In this document: piece after piece, positions 33,048 to 41,480 of the stretch
Layout: each line of letters starts with the position of its first letter
Numbering within the stretch: position 1 is the first letter of the stretch
Source: Serratia oryzae
GTDB taxonomy: Bacteria; Pseudomonadota; Gammaproteobacteria; Enterobacterales; Enterobacteriaceae
DNA: 64,000 nt
NCBI RefSeq assembly: GCF_001976145.1
Contig: NZ_MOXD01000003.1
Location: 434,001-498,000, forward strand
Reading direction: 5' to 3'
The notes under the pieces: generated by a model
What the model saw: the letters and a program-made list of their open reading frames with translations, nothing else
What the model was told of the DNA's origin: nothing
The model's database searches: none
Program-made: the position numbers and the translations under genes

Positions 33048-36035
33048 TTATTTAGCTTTGCCCTTCTTCTTAGCATCAACTGCATCTGCTAACCTCTGTT
33101 CCTCACTACGTCTATCAAATTCCAATCCAGTAAGTGAGTAATGAACTACTTCAAACGCTCTTTTGCGTTCCCCGTTGGACTGTATCTTATCTGACCGGCC
33201 AAGACATACATAGCGATTGATTATTGCACTTGATCTTTTTTCCTTAACTACAAAAGTGCCCAATGGGTCATCTATTATATTAAAGGAATTAGTAGACCCA
33301 TTGGGCACTTTTTGGAGATCAGAACTCCAATTATCATTTTCAAGCATTGCATCCAAATCTCCTTGGTAGAACTCTTCGAGCACTTTCGCTGATACGAGTT
33401 TTGCGATACGCATTGCATCTTGGCTGAATAGATAATCTTTGTCCTTCACATGTAACAGAGAATTTTGTATTTCCTTGCAAACAAACTCACGAGATGATTT
33501 CCCTGTATCTATGTGTTTAATATCTTCCCATACCTTTTTAATGTAATCCTCTTTATTAATGATCTCTCCGATAACACGCCCTACATCTTGTTCTTTTAAA
33601 CCTGAATCAATCATGCTTTGAACTACATCTTTAATATTGTCATATTCAGGACTATAATCAGTTCTTAAAGTGTTATCTTTAAAGTCATACGATAACTGCA
33701 TTAAATCAGCATAGCGTTGTTTTTTATTTTTTTGTTTTGCTTCTTTCACATCTTTTTCAATCTGTTCTTTTTCAGCCGTTAGTTCATTTCTCCAAACAGG
33801 ATAGAAAACATCGTAACCATATTCAATCATTCGAGCACTGAATATACCAAAATCATTAAATGCATTGTGTTGACGAACTAATTGACTACCGTAGTCAATA
33901 GTGCAGTAGTTCACTTTAAACTTACCATCTTTATAGTATACGGCGGCTTGTTGACTCTCATCACTATACTGATTAATATAACTCTTACGTTCTATATCAG
34001 TGGGTAATACATTTACATATTCGGTAAGGGCTTCGGCAAGTTTTTCAGCCTTTTCAACTCTAACTTTCACATTATCTTCTACTTTATCGCAACACATTTT
34101 AGAATCAATGTAGTATTTTACATTTTTAATAGATTCAATATTTCTAAATCGATTACTAACTTGCTCAATGCGATCAGGATCTGTATCACCCCAGATAAAG
34201 ACATCAATTTCATCATGGTTATCATATAGACTTAACCCCTCAATAATGCTGTTTGTCCCGATAATGCAATCATACTTTCCCATTATACCTGAGCTATACA
34301 GATTAATAACTTCAGGTTCATTTTTACGATCTGCATTCACTACAATATAATTTTCCCCTGAAAGCTTACCGATTACTTCACCCAATTCCTTGTTATTGAT
34401 TAAAACAATAACTTTGTTTTTTGTTTTACGTAGATCATTGAGTAAAGAAACGTCCTTTGATTTACAGATATATGTTTGAATTTGTTTCTTTGCTTTACTT
34501 GGTTTACGTATACGATGAATTGTTTCAAAACTAAAACCACTAAAATACTCAGGGCGTATAGTTCCAGACATAAGAATAACGCGACGAAACATAGAACATG
34601 CATCAACTAACAAACGAATAGTTGAAGGCTTGTATCCATAATCCGCAATCATTCCATGTGCCTCATCAATTACTAAATCCCAATTTTTACACTCTTCTGG
34701 ATTTTTCATCATTTTTTTAATTTGATTCCAAGTAGTAATATTGTCATCCTGAATATTATTACTGCTGCCTGACTGCACGACTATTGAATTTAGCGGCACT
34801 ACTAATTTAGTTCTTTTAAGTTTACCAAAATAGTGATTTTTCCCAGTTCCAACATCTGCAATAAGCAAATTCAAGCCATCTTTGAAGTTAATTTGATTAA
34901 TAACATCAGAAAGATATTGATTAGGTTTCAACGTAATATCTGTATCATACTTTTGTAAATACACATTTTCTTGTGTATAAGTTACACTTGGTTGCACTAA
35001 TAAATTAAATTCAAACCCATAAGGTAAGTTCTTTCGTAAACCAATCGCATGACCATACGAAGCATTTGCCATATTAGCCATATCTGAGCCTGTATGACGT
35101 GCACCCGGTCTACCTACTGCATTTAATACTTTAACCATCTCAACATAGTCTACACCAAAATCGAACAATCTATTAGCAAGAATGCGACGATCTTCATACT
35201 CCATAGATCCACGGTTATGTTCAATGATAGCATCCAAAATACGTCTAATATTACCATCATCGGGTTCGGTTTTTATAAAACCAACATTAAATAGACTATC
35301 CTGACTCTTTATTGGAACATATTTTATATTCTCGACATTAGATTGAACATTCTGACTCTTCACTGGAACATATTCGATATTCTCCAAATCAAACAGCTCA
35401 CCTTCATTATGAAACGCCACGAAATTATTTTTAAATTTTTCATTATAAGTCGGCAAGTATTGAATTTGTAAACTTTTACTAAATGAACTATCTGAATACC
35501 AAAATCTCTTGCGTAATGACTCTGAAAAATCGTTATACGCATCTGCACTAATAGGTCTTTTTAATGGTAGTATAACTCTAAATCGTTCCCCTTTCTTAAT
35601 TCCTTGTCCACCAGAGGAATAGATAAGATACTCATAGTCTTTTAAATCAGTGCGAACGAATTCCATTGTAGCACCATCATCAATATCAAGAGCTATTGCG
35701 TAATGGTTAATGACATTGATATGGCTGCGACTTGCCCCTTTAACCATTTCTGCAAAAACTACGGCATCAAACTTTTCTTTTGCTTTCTCATATTCATCTT
35801 TATTACAAGCACTGAAAACATCCCATTTATCCTTATTTAATAAATATGCTACAAGATCTCCCCATGTCTCATTTAAATGCACTGTTGCTGCAATCTTCCG
35901 ATTTTGTTTAGCTGCTTTTTCTTTTACCTCTTTTTTATCTGACGCATATCTATTTTCAAAATAGGTGATTTTTATTTCTAAGTCATGATAAATACTTTTA
36001 GCATTTGAATTATATTTTTGATTTTTATTGTTCAT
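33048..36035 (-). CDS. AEP primase-polymerase fused to DEAH-box helicase (replication protein)
   Basis: A 995-aa cytoplasmic replication protein. The N-terminal part has archaeo-eukaryotic primase motifs: ALDIDDG with Asp117/Asp119, and SSGGQG ... RFRVILPL. A helical linker follows. The helicase core starts with Walker A ADVGTGKN (393-400), then DEAH (457-460), SGT (490-492), GTNSIIEGLSL and IEQVSNRFRN (motif VI). This order resembles plasmid and phage-satellite proteins related to the herpes origin-binding helicase. Residues 218-246 hold two tandem copies of ENIxYVPxKSQ. AAGGAG precedes the ATG. It suggests the cargo can replicate on its own. Confidence 0.88.
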   Translation of the reverse strand: MNNKNQKYNSNAKSIYHDLEIKITYFENRYASDKKEVKEKAAKQNRKIAATVHLNETWGDLVAYLLNKDKWDVFSACNKDEYEKAKEKFDAVVFAEMVKGASRSHINVINHYAIALDIDDGATMEFVRTDLKDYEYLIYSSGGQGIKKGERFRVILPLKRPISADAYNDFSESLRKRFWYSDSSFSKSLQIQYLPTYNEKFKNNFVAFHNEGELFDLENIEYVPVKSQNVQSNVENIKYVPIKSQDSLFNVGFIKTEPDDGNIRRILDAIIEHNRGSMEYEDRRILANRLFDFGVDYVEMVKVLNAVGRPGARHTGSDMANMANASYGHAIGLRKNLPYGFEFNLLVQPSVTYTQENVYLQKYDTDITLKPNQYLSDVINQINFKDGLNLLIADVGTGKNHYFGKLKRTKLVVPLNSIVVQSGSSNNIQDDNITTWNQIKKMMKNPEECKNWDLVIDEAHGMIADYGYKPSTIRLLVDACSMFRRVILMSGTIRPEYFSGFSFETIHRIRKPSKAKKQIQTYICKSKDVSLLNDLRKTKNKVIVLINNKELGEVIGKLSGENYIVVNADRKNEPEVINLYSSGIMGKYDCIIGTNSIIEGLSLYDNHDEIDVFIWGDTDPDRIEQVSNRFRNIESIKNVKYYIDSKMCCDKVEDNVKVRVEKAEKLAEALTEYVNVLPTDIERKSYINQYSDESQQAAVYYKDGKFKVNYCTIDYGSQLVRQHNAFNDFGIFSARMIEYGYDVFYPVWRNELTAEKEQIEKDVKEAKQKNKKQRYADLMQLSYDFKDNTLRTDYSPEYDNIKDVVQSMIDSGLKEQDVGRVIGEIINKEDYIKKVWEDIKHIDTGKSSREFVCKEIQNSLLHVKDKDYLFSQDAMRIAKLVSAKVLEEFYQGDLDAMLENDNWSSDLQKVPNGSTNSFNIIDDPLGTFVVKEKRSSAIINRYVCLGRSDKIQSNGERKRAFEVVHYSLTGLEFDRRSEEQRLADAVDAKKKGKAK

Positions 36036-36102
36036 CCTTGAACTCCTTTATTAATTGAAGCATCCTGCTTCGGTTTATTGCCAGTAAGTAACTACTGGCA
36101 TT

Positions 36103-36255
36103 TTACTTTACATCTAAAAATCTCATCTTATTAATAAGATATTGCACTCCTTCACTACGATTTTTTAAACCAGCATTAGACATCACTGAATCAATAAATT
36201 TTATCTGTGAATCAGATAATCTGACACCTAGTTGATATGTTTTCCTTTCTTTCAT
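36103..36255 (-). CDS. Small ribbon-helix-helix protein (probable copy-number or operon regulator)
   Basis: A 50-aa protein. The start YQLGVRLSDSQIKFIDSVM followed by GLKNRSEGVQYLIN is the strand-helix-helix pattern of MetJ/Arc-type repressors. It lies 67 nt upstream of the replication gene. The start is uncertain: the ATG at 36255 is about 12 nt from GAGGAA, while earlier in-frame starts (36267 and 36288) add a few residues. Proteins of this type often control plasmid replication genes. Confidence 0.7.
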   Translation of the reverse strand: MKERKTYQLGVRLSDSQIKFIDSVMSNAGLKNRSEGVQYLINKMRFLDVK

Positions 36256-36504
36256 ACTTGTTATCATTTCCTCAATAAAATAAAACATAAAAAAACCACA
36301 ATTACTAATATGGTTTTAATTGAATAGACGGCAATCTACTTAACTAATATATTTATCAAAATGTAGAGAGGAATACTGAGTTATAAATAGCTACAAATAA
36401 TTACGCACTACTGAATATGAAAATTAATCAGATAAGTGAATTAATGGAAGAATGAAGTTTCGTGCAATATTAATTAATTCATTTAATGTGATACTTATTA
36501 ATAA

Positions 36505-36654
36505 TTATTTTTTTTCGAGTTTTTTACTTTCCTTAAAGTCCTCTATAATAACATTTAATGTCCTACTATTATTTTTACTTATTACAAAATTAGATGAAAT
36601 TGAATTGATTTTACCTGAACCACAATCAGCTATAATTAGCTTAATTTTATTCAT
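36505..36654 (-). CDS. Small protein with Walker-A-like motif
   Basis: A 49-aa ORF with a very good ribosome site (AAAGGAG, 6 nt before the ATG). It starts MNKIKLIIADCGSGK. The segment LIIADCGSGK matches seven of ten residues of LLIADVGTGK, the Walker A of the replication helicase encoded downstream. The rest is Asn/Ser/Lys-rich. It could be a regulatory mini-protein or the decayed 5' end of a second helicase gene. Confidence 0.55.
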   Translation of the reverse strand: MNKIKLIIADCGSGKINSISSNFVISKNNSRTLNVIIEDFKESKKLEKK

Positions 36655-36901
36655 ATACTTCTCCTTTATTATTTTCATATGAATTTATAATTCCAGTTAG
36701 ACACACCCACAGATATAAAAACAATCTTTAAGATGTCTTTTCAATCTCCAATATATTATTTAAAAGATAAATTTTAAATGGGTGAGTATTCTAAATTAAA
36801 GTTACTGTCTGGAAGGTTAGAAATAGTTTCTTGAACTTTACTATTATGCTATTATGACAAAGTATTTTACTACATTTATCAAACGCTCTATCTGTTACTG
36901 C

Positions 36902-37335
36902 TTATACTTATATTATACCACATTTTTTAAAATCGTAACAAAATATCTTGATTTTTTTTAAAGTTTACAAGTAATTCAGTAATTTAAATTTTAGGGGAAA
37001 CTTATGCTCATGCAGTAACCCTCTCTTAAACGCTCTGTAAGCCCTATACAGCGTGGAAGGGGTTAGGTATAAGATAAAAACCTCATAGTGCATGTTCTAC
37101 TGGGAAATATCATTATACTTATATTATACCCGATTTTTTATAATCGTAACAAAAATATTCTAATTTTTTTAATTACAACCAATTCAGTGAATCAAAATTG
37201 GTTAAATTAGAGTTCAACTTATGTTCATGTCAGTAACCCCCCATTTAAACGCCTGTAAGCTTCTTTACAGCACATTTACGGATACTTGATAGGGAAGGAG
37301 TTAGGTAAAAGATAAAAAACCTCATAGTAAACGTT
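36902..37335. repeat. Two imperfect tandem repeats, possible replication origin
   Basis: Units at about 36902-37096 and 37113-37335 share TTATACTTATATTATACC at the start, TTTTTTA.AATCGTAACAAAA next, CAGTAACCC and a CTGTAAGC...TACAG inverted repeat in the middle, and GATAAAAA(A)CCTCATAGT at the end. The stretch 36655-37347 has no gene, is very AT-rich and lies upstream of the replication genes. Confidence 0.6.
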
Positions 37336-37347
37336 AAACGAATAAAT

Positions 37348-37519
37348 TTAACCACTTTACCTCTTCATAAGTCATGCTAAAATCATGTAGAAATCGTGTA
37401 TAACTACCCTGCTCTGCAAGATCGATGATTTCTATAATGCATTGATAATACTACTCATTTTTCGAACACTGTTCAGTACTAATGTAGTGCTTTTCAGTAG
37501 TTTCAGTTCTCATCGATGA
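37348..37519 (-). repeat. Inverted repeat A', right copy of cargo-module end
   Basis: Perfect 172-bp reverse complement of 24194-24365. Its inner end reads TTAACCAC and its outer end finishes in the shared core with inverted repeat B. Confidence 0.95.
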
Positions 37520-37520
37520 G
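37509..37520. other. Central att-like core CTCATCGATGAG
   Basis: A 12-bp perfect palindrome at the point where repeat A' meets repeat B. Eleven of its bases recur at the left edge (24194-24204) and all twelve at the right edge (38902-38913). Confidence 0.8.
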
Positions 37521-37611
37521 TGAGCAAGAACTGAAAGGTTGAATGCAACTTAACACTCAACCTTTACTTTCAATGTGTTATCTAAAGTCTGACATCTTCA
37601 TAGCGAATAAT
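37509..37611 (+). repeat. Inverted repeat B, left copy
   Basis: 103 bp repeated perfectly in reverse at 38811-38913. It carries a second copy of the integrase ribosome site and first 23 codons (from 37543), here continuing into an unrelated short frame that ends at 37725. Confidence 0.95.
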
Positions 37612-37640
37612 CATGATAATGCAGTCCTTGAGCTGCATTA

Positions 37641-38879
37641 TCATGTAAGGTCAATGGCATTCTTCATTAATATAATCGGTTGTTTTCCTCTATATACAGT
37701 ATCTGTAATAGTGCTATTGCTATGACCTAAGATGCTAAAACGCACATGATCCGGTAAGTTTGGTAAATCTCTCAGCCTATCACTCATTCCGTAGCGATAA
37801 TCATGTGGCGTGTGTTTTTCATTCAGCGAGTTATAAATTTTTGAAACAGCTCTTGATACGGTGTTATACACCTTCCAAGGGGAAGTGGGCTTCTCTTCCA
37901 AAATCCCCAATTCTATTAACTTCTTATGAATTGGGATCATACGAATGCTACTACTGTTTTTAACCCTCTTATTATTCGAATCGTTTACACTGATACAGTT
38001 TATCTTTTGTCCTCTATCAGTAACGACAACATAATCCGCCTTTGTAAGCTGTGTAGTCTCAGTCACTCTCATACCCGTGTAATACAAAAGCTGTAACAGC
38101 CACCACAGCGGTGACTTGTATCCGGCTAATGCTAATGCCTGAGTGTGAAGTTCTAATGGCACAGACTGCTTAGTGCGTAAGTTTTTGGCATTTTTGTAAC
38201 CCATGCCAGTAAAAGGGTTTTTAGAGAGATAATCACGTTTATCCACAGCAAAACTAAAAAATGCCGTTACTTTTTTGAACACTGACTGCCTCGACATCTC
38301 TGACGCATATTTTTTCTCTAATTCCTTTTTAAACCGAGCAACTGTGGATTTAGTTACAGATTCAATGTCTGTGTCACCGTTCCAGTCTATAAAATACTTA
38401 AGGACAGCTTTGTTACTTTGCAACGTTAAAGGACGCCATTCTGTAGACATGTCACCATACCATTCTTCAGCCACTAAGCTGATTTTTCGGCTCTGTGACT
38501 TCTCCAACAAGCGAGCTTCGGCAAGTTGAACTGATACAGGACCGCCCCAGTATAGATTCGAAGCATACATATGTAGCTCATGCTCAATACAACGGTCCCT
38601 TTCAAGTAAGAGTTGTTCTCTTATATCATTATAATCAATAAGTTGCCGTTTAAGGCGGAGGTAGACACTAAGCAGTACCTTAGAACGAATCGAAGCAGTT
38701 TGAAAATCTCGAGTTTTGAGGTCAAAGCGGATGAGTTTACTTTGATGTGACTTTTGCCATATGTAGTAACCACGATTATTACATGAAAAATACATGATCA
38801 TAGAGAATCCATTATTCGCTATGAAGATGTCAGACTTTAGATAACACATTGAAAGTAAAGGTTGAGTGTTAAGTTGCAT
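37641..38879 (-). CDS. Tyrosine recombinase (integrase)
   Basis: A 412-aa phage-type integrase. Catalytic residues visible are Arg271 (YYTGMRVTE), His359/Arg362 (HDYR), His386 (LGHSNS) and Tyr396 (DTVYRG). An N-terminal SAM-like core-binding domain covers about 135-235. The ATG at 38879 is preceded by AAAGG and lies 24 nt past the hisM stop on the same strand, so the his operon promoter can drive it. The first 23 codons are inside inverted repeat B'. It probably recombines the CTCATCGATGAG cores. Confidence 0.93.
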   Translation of the reverse strand: MQLNTQPLLSMCYLKSDIFIANNGFSMIMYFSCNNRGYYIWQKSHQSKLIRFDLKTRDFQTASIRSKVLLSVYLRLKRQLIDYNDIREQLLLERDRCIEHELHMYASNLYWGGPVSVQLAEARLLEKSQSRKISLVAEEWYGDMSTEWRPLTLQSNKAVLKYFIDWNGDTDIESVTKSTVARFKKELEKKYASEMSRQSVFKKVTAFFSFAVDKRDYLSKNPFTGMGYKNAKNLRTKQSVPLELHTQALALAGYKSPLWWLLQLLYYTGMRVTETTQLTKADYVVVTDRGQKINCISVNDSNNKRVKNSSSIRMIPIHKKLIELGILEEKPTSPWKVYNTVSRAVSKIYNSLNEKHTPHDYRYGMSDRLRDLPNLPDHVRFSILGHSNSTITDTVYRGKQPIILMKNAIDLT

Positions 38880-38913
38880 TCAACCTTTCAGTTCTTGCTC
38901 ACTCATCGATGAG
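38811..38913 (-). repeat. Inverted repeat B', right copy (right end of island)
   Basis: Perfect 103-bp reverse complement of 37509-37611. Its outer end overlaps the last codons and stop of hisM. Confidence 0.95.
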
Positions 38914-39610
38914 TTACGTGTGCCATCCAACGTTTCTCTGCCTTACGGAACAGGCTGATCAACGTATAGGAGATAATCAGATACAACACCGCGGCAATGC
39001 CGAAGGCATAGAACGGTTGATAGGTTGCCGCGTTGATATCCCGGGCAATCTTCAGCAGATCCGGCACCGTGGCGGTAAAGGCCAACGCCGTCGAATGCAG
39101 CATCAGAATGACTTCGTTGCTGTACGCAGGTAATGCGCTGCGCAGCGCCGAAGGCAAGATAATGCAGCGATACATTTTAAAGCGCGAAAAACCATAGGCA
39201 TTGGCAGCTTCAATTTCCCCGTGCGGCACTGCGCGAATGGCTCCGGCGAAGATCTCGGTGGTATACGCGCAGGTGTTGAGCGTCAACGCCAGAATGGTGC
39301 AATTCAGCCCGCTGCGGAAAAATGCATTGAGGAACTCGGTCCCCCGTACAATTTCCAGGCTGTACACGCCGGAATAAAACACCAGCAACTGCACATACAG
39401 CGGGGTACCACGGAAGATATAGGTGTAAAACCACACCGGCAGACGCAGCCAGGGAATAGAAGAAACCCGCGCCACCGCCATCGGGATCGCCATCAGCCCG
39501 CCCATCACCACCGATGAAATCAGCAGCCACAGCGTCACTGCCACCCCGGTAAAGCGATAGCCATCACTCCACAACAGTGATTGCCAATATTGATGCAGAA
39601 TATCGATCAT
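38903..39610 (-). CDS. hisM: Histidine ABC transporter permease HisM
   Basis: A 235-aa inner-membrane permease of the polar amino acid family with about five membrane segments. The EAA loop is EIEAANAYGFSRFKMYRCII. It pairs with HisQ as the channel for histidine (and basic amino acids). Its last codons and TGA, THR-stop, form the island's right att core, so the insertion leaves the protein unchanged. Start overlaps hisQ stop by 4 nt. Confidence 0.95.
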   Translation of the reverse strand: MIDILHQYWQSLLWSDGYRFTGVAVTLWLLISSVVMGGLMAIPMAVARVSSIPWLRLPVWFYTYIFRGTPLYVQLLVFYSGVYSLEIVRGTEFLNAFFRSGLNCTILALTLNTCAYTTEIFAGAIRAVPHGEIEAANAYGFSRFKMYRCIILPSALRSALPAYSNEVILMLHSTALAFTATVPDLLKIARDINAATYQPFYAFGIAAVLYLIISYTLISLFRKAEKRWMAHVTHR

Positions 39611-40293
39611 AGCTCGGCCCTTTTGACGCCAAGTGAATAACGCCGTTCAAGCCACAGCAATACGCCATTGGAAACGGTAGTAAAAAACAGATACACCATC
39701 CCGGCCACCAGTGCGTAGAAGAAAGGCTGATAGGTGCCTTTACCCGCTAACTGCGTTGCCTTTACCAGATCGTTCAGGCCAAGAATCGACACCAGCGCCG
39801 TGGCCTTCAGGATCACCTGCCAGTTGTTGCCGATGCCGGGTAAGGCAAAACGCATCATTGCGGGGAACAAGATGCGGCGGAAAATCTGCCCCCCCGATAA
39901 GCCAAACGCCGTTGCCGCCTCGATCTGGCCGCGTGGAACGGCCAGATAGGCACCACGGAAGGTTTCGGTGAAATAGGCGCCGTAGATAAAACCCAGGGTG
40001 ATAATCCCCGCGCTGAGCGGATCGATATCAATCTGCGAGAAACCGAGTAATTCGGTAACGCTGTTCAGAGCAATCTGCAGGCCATAGAAGATCAGCAGCA
40101 TCAGCACCAGATCCGGCACTCCGCGGATCAGGGTGGTATAGGCGCCGAATAGGGTTGAGACAATGCGATTTTGGGAAAGCTTGCCGCCAGCGCCGATCAA
40201 ACCAATCATCACCGCCAGCAGAACAGAACTGAGAGCCAACTCCAGCGTGACCAGAGCACCCTCAAAAATCAATTGGGAATAGCCTTGCAGCAT
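39607..40293 (-). CDS. hisQ: Histidine ABC transporter permease HisQ
   Basis: A 228-aa inner-membrane permease, partner of HisM, with about five membrane segments and the EAA loop QIEAATAFGLSGGQIFRRIL. It follows hisJ across a 103-nt gap that contains a hairpin. Confidence 0.95.
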   Translation of the reverse strand: MLQGYSQLIFEGALVTLELALSSVLLAVMIGLIGAGGKLSQNRIVSTLFGAYTTLIRGVPDLVLMLLIFYGLQIALNSVTELLGFSQIDIDPLSAGIITLGFIYGAYFTETFRGAYLAVPRGQIEAATAFGLSGGQIFRRILFPAMMRFALPGIGNNWQVILKATALVSILGLNDLVKATQLAGKGTYQPFFYALVAGMVYLFFTTVSNGVLLWLERRYSLGVKRAEL

Positions 40294-40347
40294 TTACTTC
40301 ATCCTGTCGTTATTGGATCCCGCCCCACCGCATGTGATCCAAACGGA

Positions 40348-40365
40348 CCCGGCAGCAACGCCGGG
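40348..40365 (-). repeat. REP-like hairpin between hisJ and hisQ
   Basis: CCCGGC and GCCGGG form a stem with a 6-nt loop in the hisJ-hisQ gap. The same gap in Salmonella carries a REP element that stabilises hisJ mRNA; here only one small stem is visible. Confidence 0.5.
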
Positions 40366-40396
40366 CTCGGAACCACAATGGGGTACGGGACGGGAA

Positions 40397-41179
40397 TCAA
40401 CCGCCGTAAACGTCAAAATCGAAGTATTTTTTCGCGAACTTATCGTAAGTACCGTCTTTGCGCATCTCAGCAAACGCTTTATCCAGCGCGGCTTTCAGCT
40501 CGGTTTCATCCTTGCGTAACCCCATACCGGTACCCACGCCGAAGAATTTATCATCCTTCACCGATTCGCCGGCGAAAGCGTAATTCTTGCCTGGAGGCTG
40601 TTTCAGGAACCCATCACTGCCCGCCACTTCATCCTGGAATGCCGCATCAATACGCCCAGATGCCAGATCGGCATACACCAGATCCTGGTTCTGGTAAGGC
40701 ACCACCGTGACCCCTTTCGGCTGCCACATGGCATTGGCATAGGCTTCCTGCGTCGTTCCCTGCAGCACGCCGACGCTCTTGCCTTTCAGCGATTCAACAT
40801 TTGGCAACAGCGTTGAGCCTTTCGGCGCAATCAGGCGGGAGTTGGCAGCAAACAGTTTGTCGGTAAACGCAATTTCCTGCTGACGTTTTTCGGTAATTGA
40901 CAGTGAAGAGATGATAGCGTCAATTTTCTTCGCTTTCAGAGAGGGGATCAGCGCATCAAAATCGCTTTCCACAAAGGTACATTGGGTATTTATACGTTTG
41001 CATAACTCTTTAGCCAGATCGATATCAAACCCTACCAGTTCCCCTTGAGCATTTTTGGACTCAAAGGGCGCATAGGTTGGATCTGTACCCACTTTCAGCG
41101 TTGATGGTATCGCAGCAACTGCACTGCCGATTGCGCTTAAAGCCAAAACTAAAGGGAGAACCAAAACCCGCTTTTTCAT
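40397..41179 (-). CDS. hisJ: Histidine-binding periplasmic protein HisJ
   Basis: A 260-aa solute-binding protein. The signal peptide [21 protein letters not shown] is followed by [19 protein letters not shown]. The sequences [30 protein letters not shown] and the C-terminus [11 protein letters not shown] fit HisJ rather than ArgT. It feeds histidine to HisQMP. The argT paralogue found next to hisJ in E. coli is absent here. Confidence 0.93.
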   Translation of the reverse strand: MKKRVLVLPLVLALSAIGSAVAAIPSTLKVGTDPTYAPFESKNAQGELVGFDIDLAKELCKRINTQCTFVESDFDALIPSLKAKKIDAIISSLSITEKRQQEIAFTDKLFAANSRLIAPKGSTLLPNVESLKGKSVGVLQGTTQEAYANAMWQPKGVTVVPYQNQDLVYADLASGRIDAAFQDEVAGSDGFLKQPPGKNYAFAGESVKDDKFFGVGTGMGLRKDETELKAALDKAFAEMRKDGTYDKFAKKYFDFDVYGG

Positions 41180-41480
41180 AAATTACCCTCAAATTGATTT
41201 TTTGATGCCGCTACAGGCTTTATTTCCACCCAAACCAATTTGCAGTAATCGTGCCACATTTGTTGTTACCTGGCGGAGGGAACGGCTCCGGCCGGTACAA
41301 AACTGTTTCCTGGGACGATAACCGCAAATAGTGATCGGCAGCGTTGGCCGCCGAGGTGGGTAACCCGCATACAACCTAACCCTGAAACAGTAAGCGTGGT
41401 GAAGCAGGATCATTATGGTGCATAGTGCGCACTAAATCAGTGCTGTGTTGCACAAATGTATTAAATCAGGGATAACTTTG
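41180..41480. other. hisJ upstream region
   Basis: About 300 bases between ubiX and hisJ hold no gene; they should contain the his transport promoter. I could not identify ArgR or other operators with confidence. Confidence 0.5.

Larger units (their letters stand above)
24194..38913. mobile_element. Integrated genomic island in the hisM-hisP junction
   Basis: A 14.7 kb AT-rich block bounded by an 11-bp direct repeat TCATCGATGAG. The right copy is the end of hisM including its TGA stop, and the left copy is 17 bp from hisP. Joining the two outer flanks would give hisM-CTCATCGATGA-ATGACGGGAAAACACC-hisP, a normal short intercistronic junction. The island has two modules: cargo (24194-37519) ending in 172-bp perfect inverted repeats, and an integrase module (37509-38913) ending in 103-bp perfect inverted repeats. 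Codon usage rich in ATA and AGA also sets it apart from the GC-rich flanks. Confidence 0.93.

Noticed and set aside
36452..36682. Plus-strand hydrophobic 76-codon frame
   Set aside because: It is antisense to the 49-aa minus-strand ORF at 36505-36654, which has a far better ribosome site; the hydrophobicity comes from reading AT-rich codons backwards.
36902..37335. CRISPR array
   Set aside because: Only two long imperfect repeats, no regular short repeats with spacers and no cas genes anywhere in the window.
24194..37519. Interpreting the 172-bp inverted repeats as an insertion sequence or composite transposon
   Set aside because: No transposase is present, the repeats end in the recombinase core, and the outer flanks show an 11-bp att-type repeat rather than a random target duplication.
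37543..37725. Plus-strand 60-codon frame starting like the integrase
   Set aside because: It is only the duplicated integrase start inside repeat B, running into unrelated sequence; I treat it as part of the repeat, not a gene.
37348..38913. Telomere-resolvase (protelomerase) model based on the palindromic core
   Set aside because: The recombinase has the standard integrase catalytic set and the junction is palindromic for only 12 bp, far shorter than known telomere sites.
23404..41179. tRNA-associated island
   Set aside because: I looked for tRNA-like sequence at both ends and found none; the att core is the hisM 3' end.
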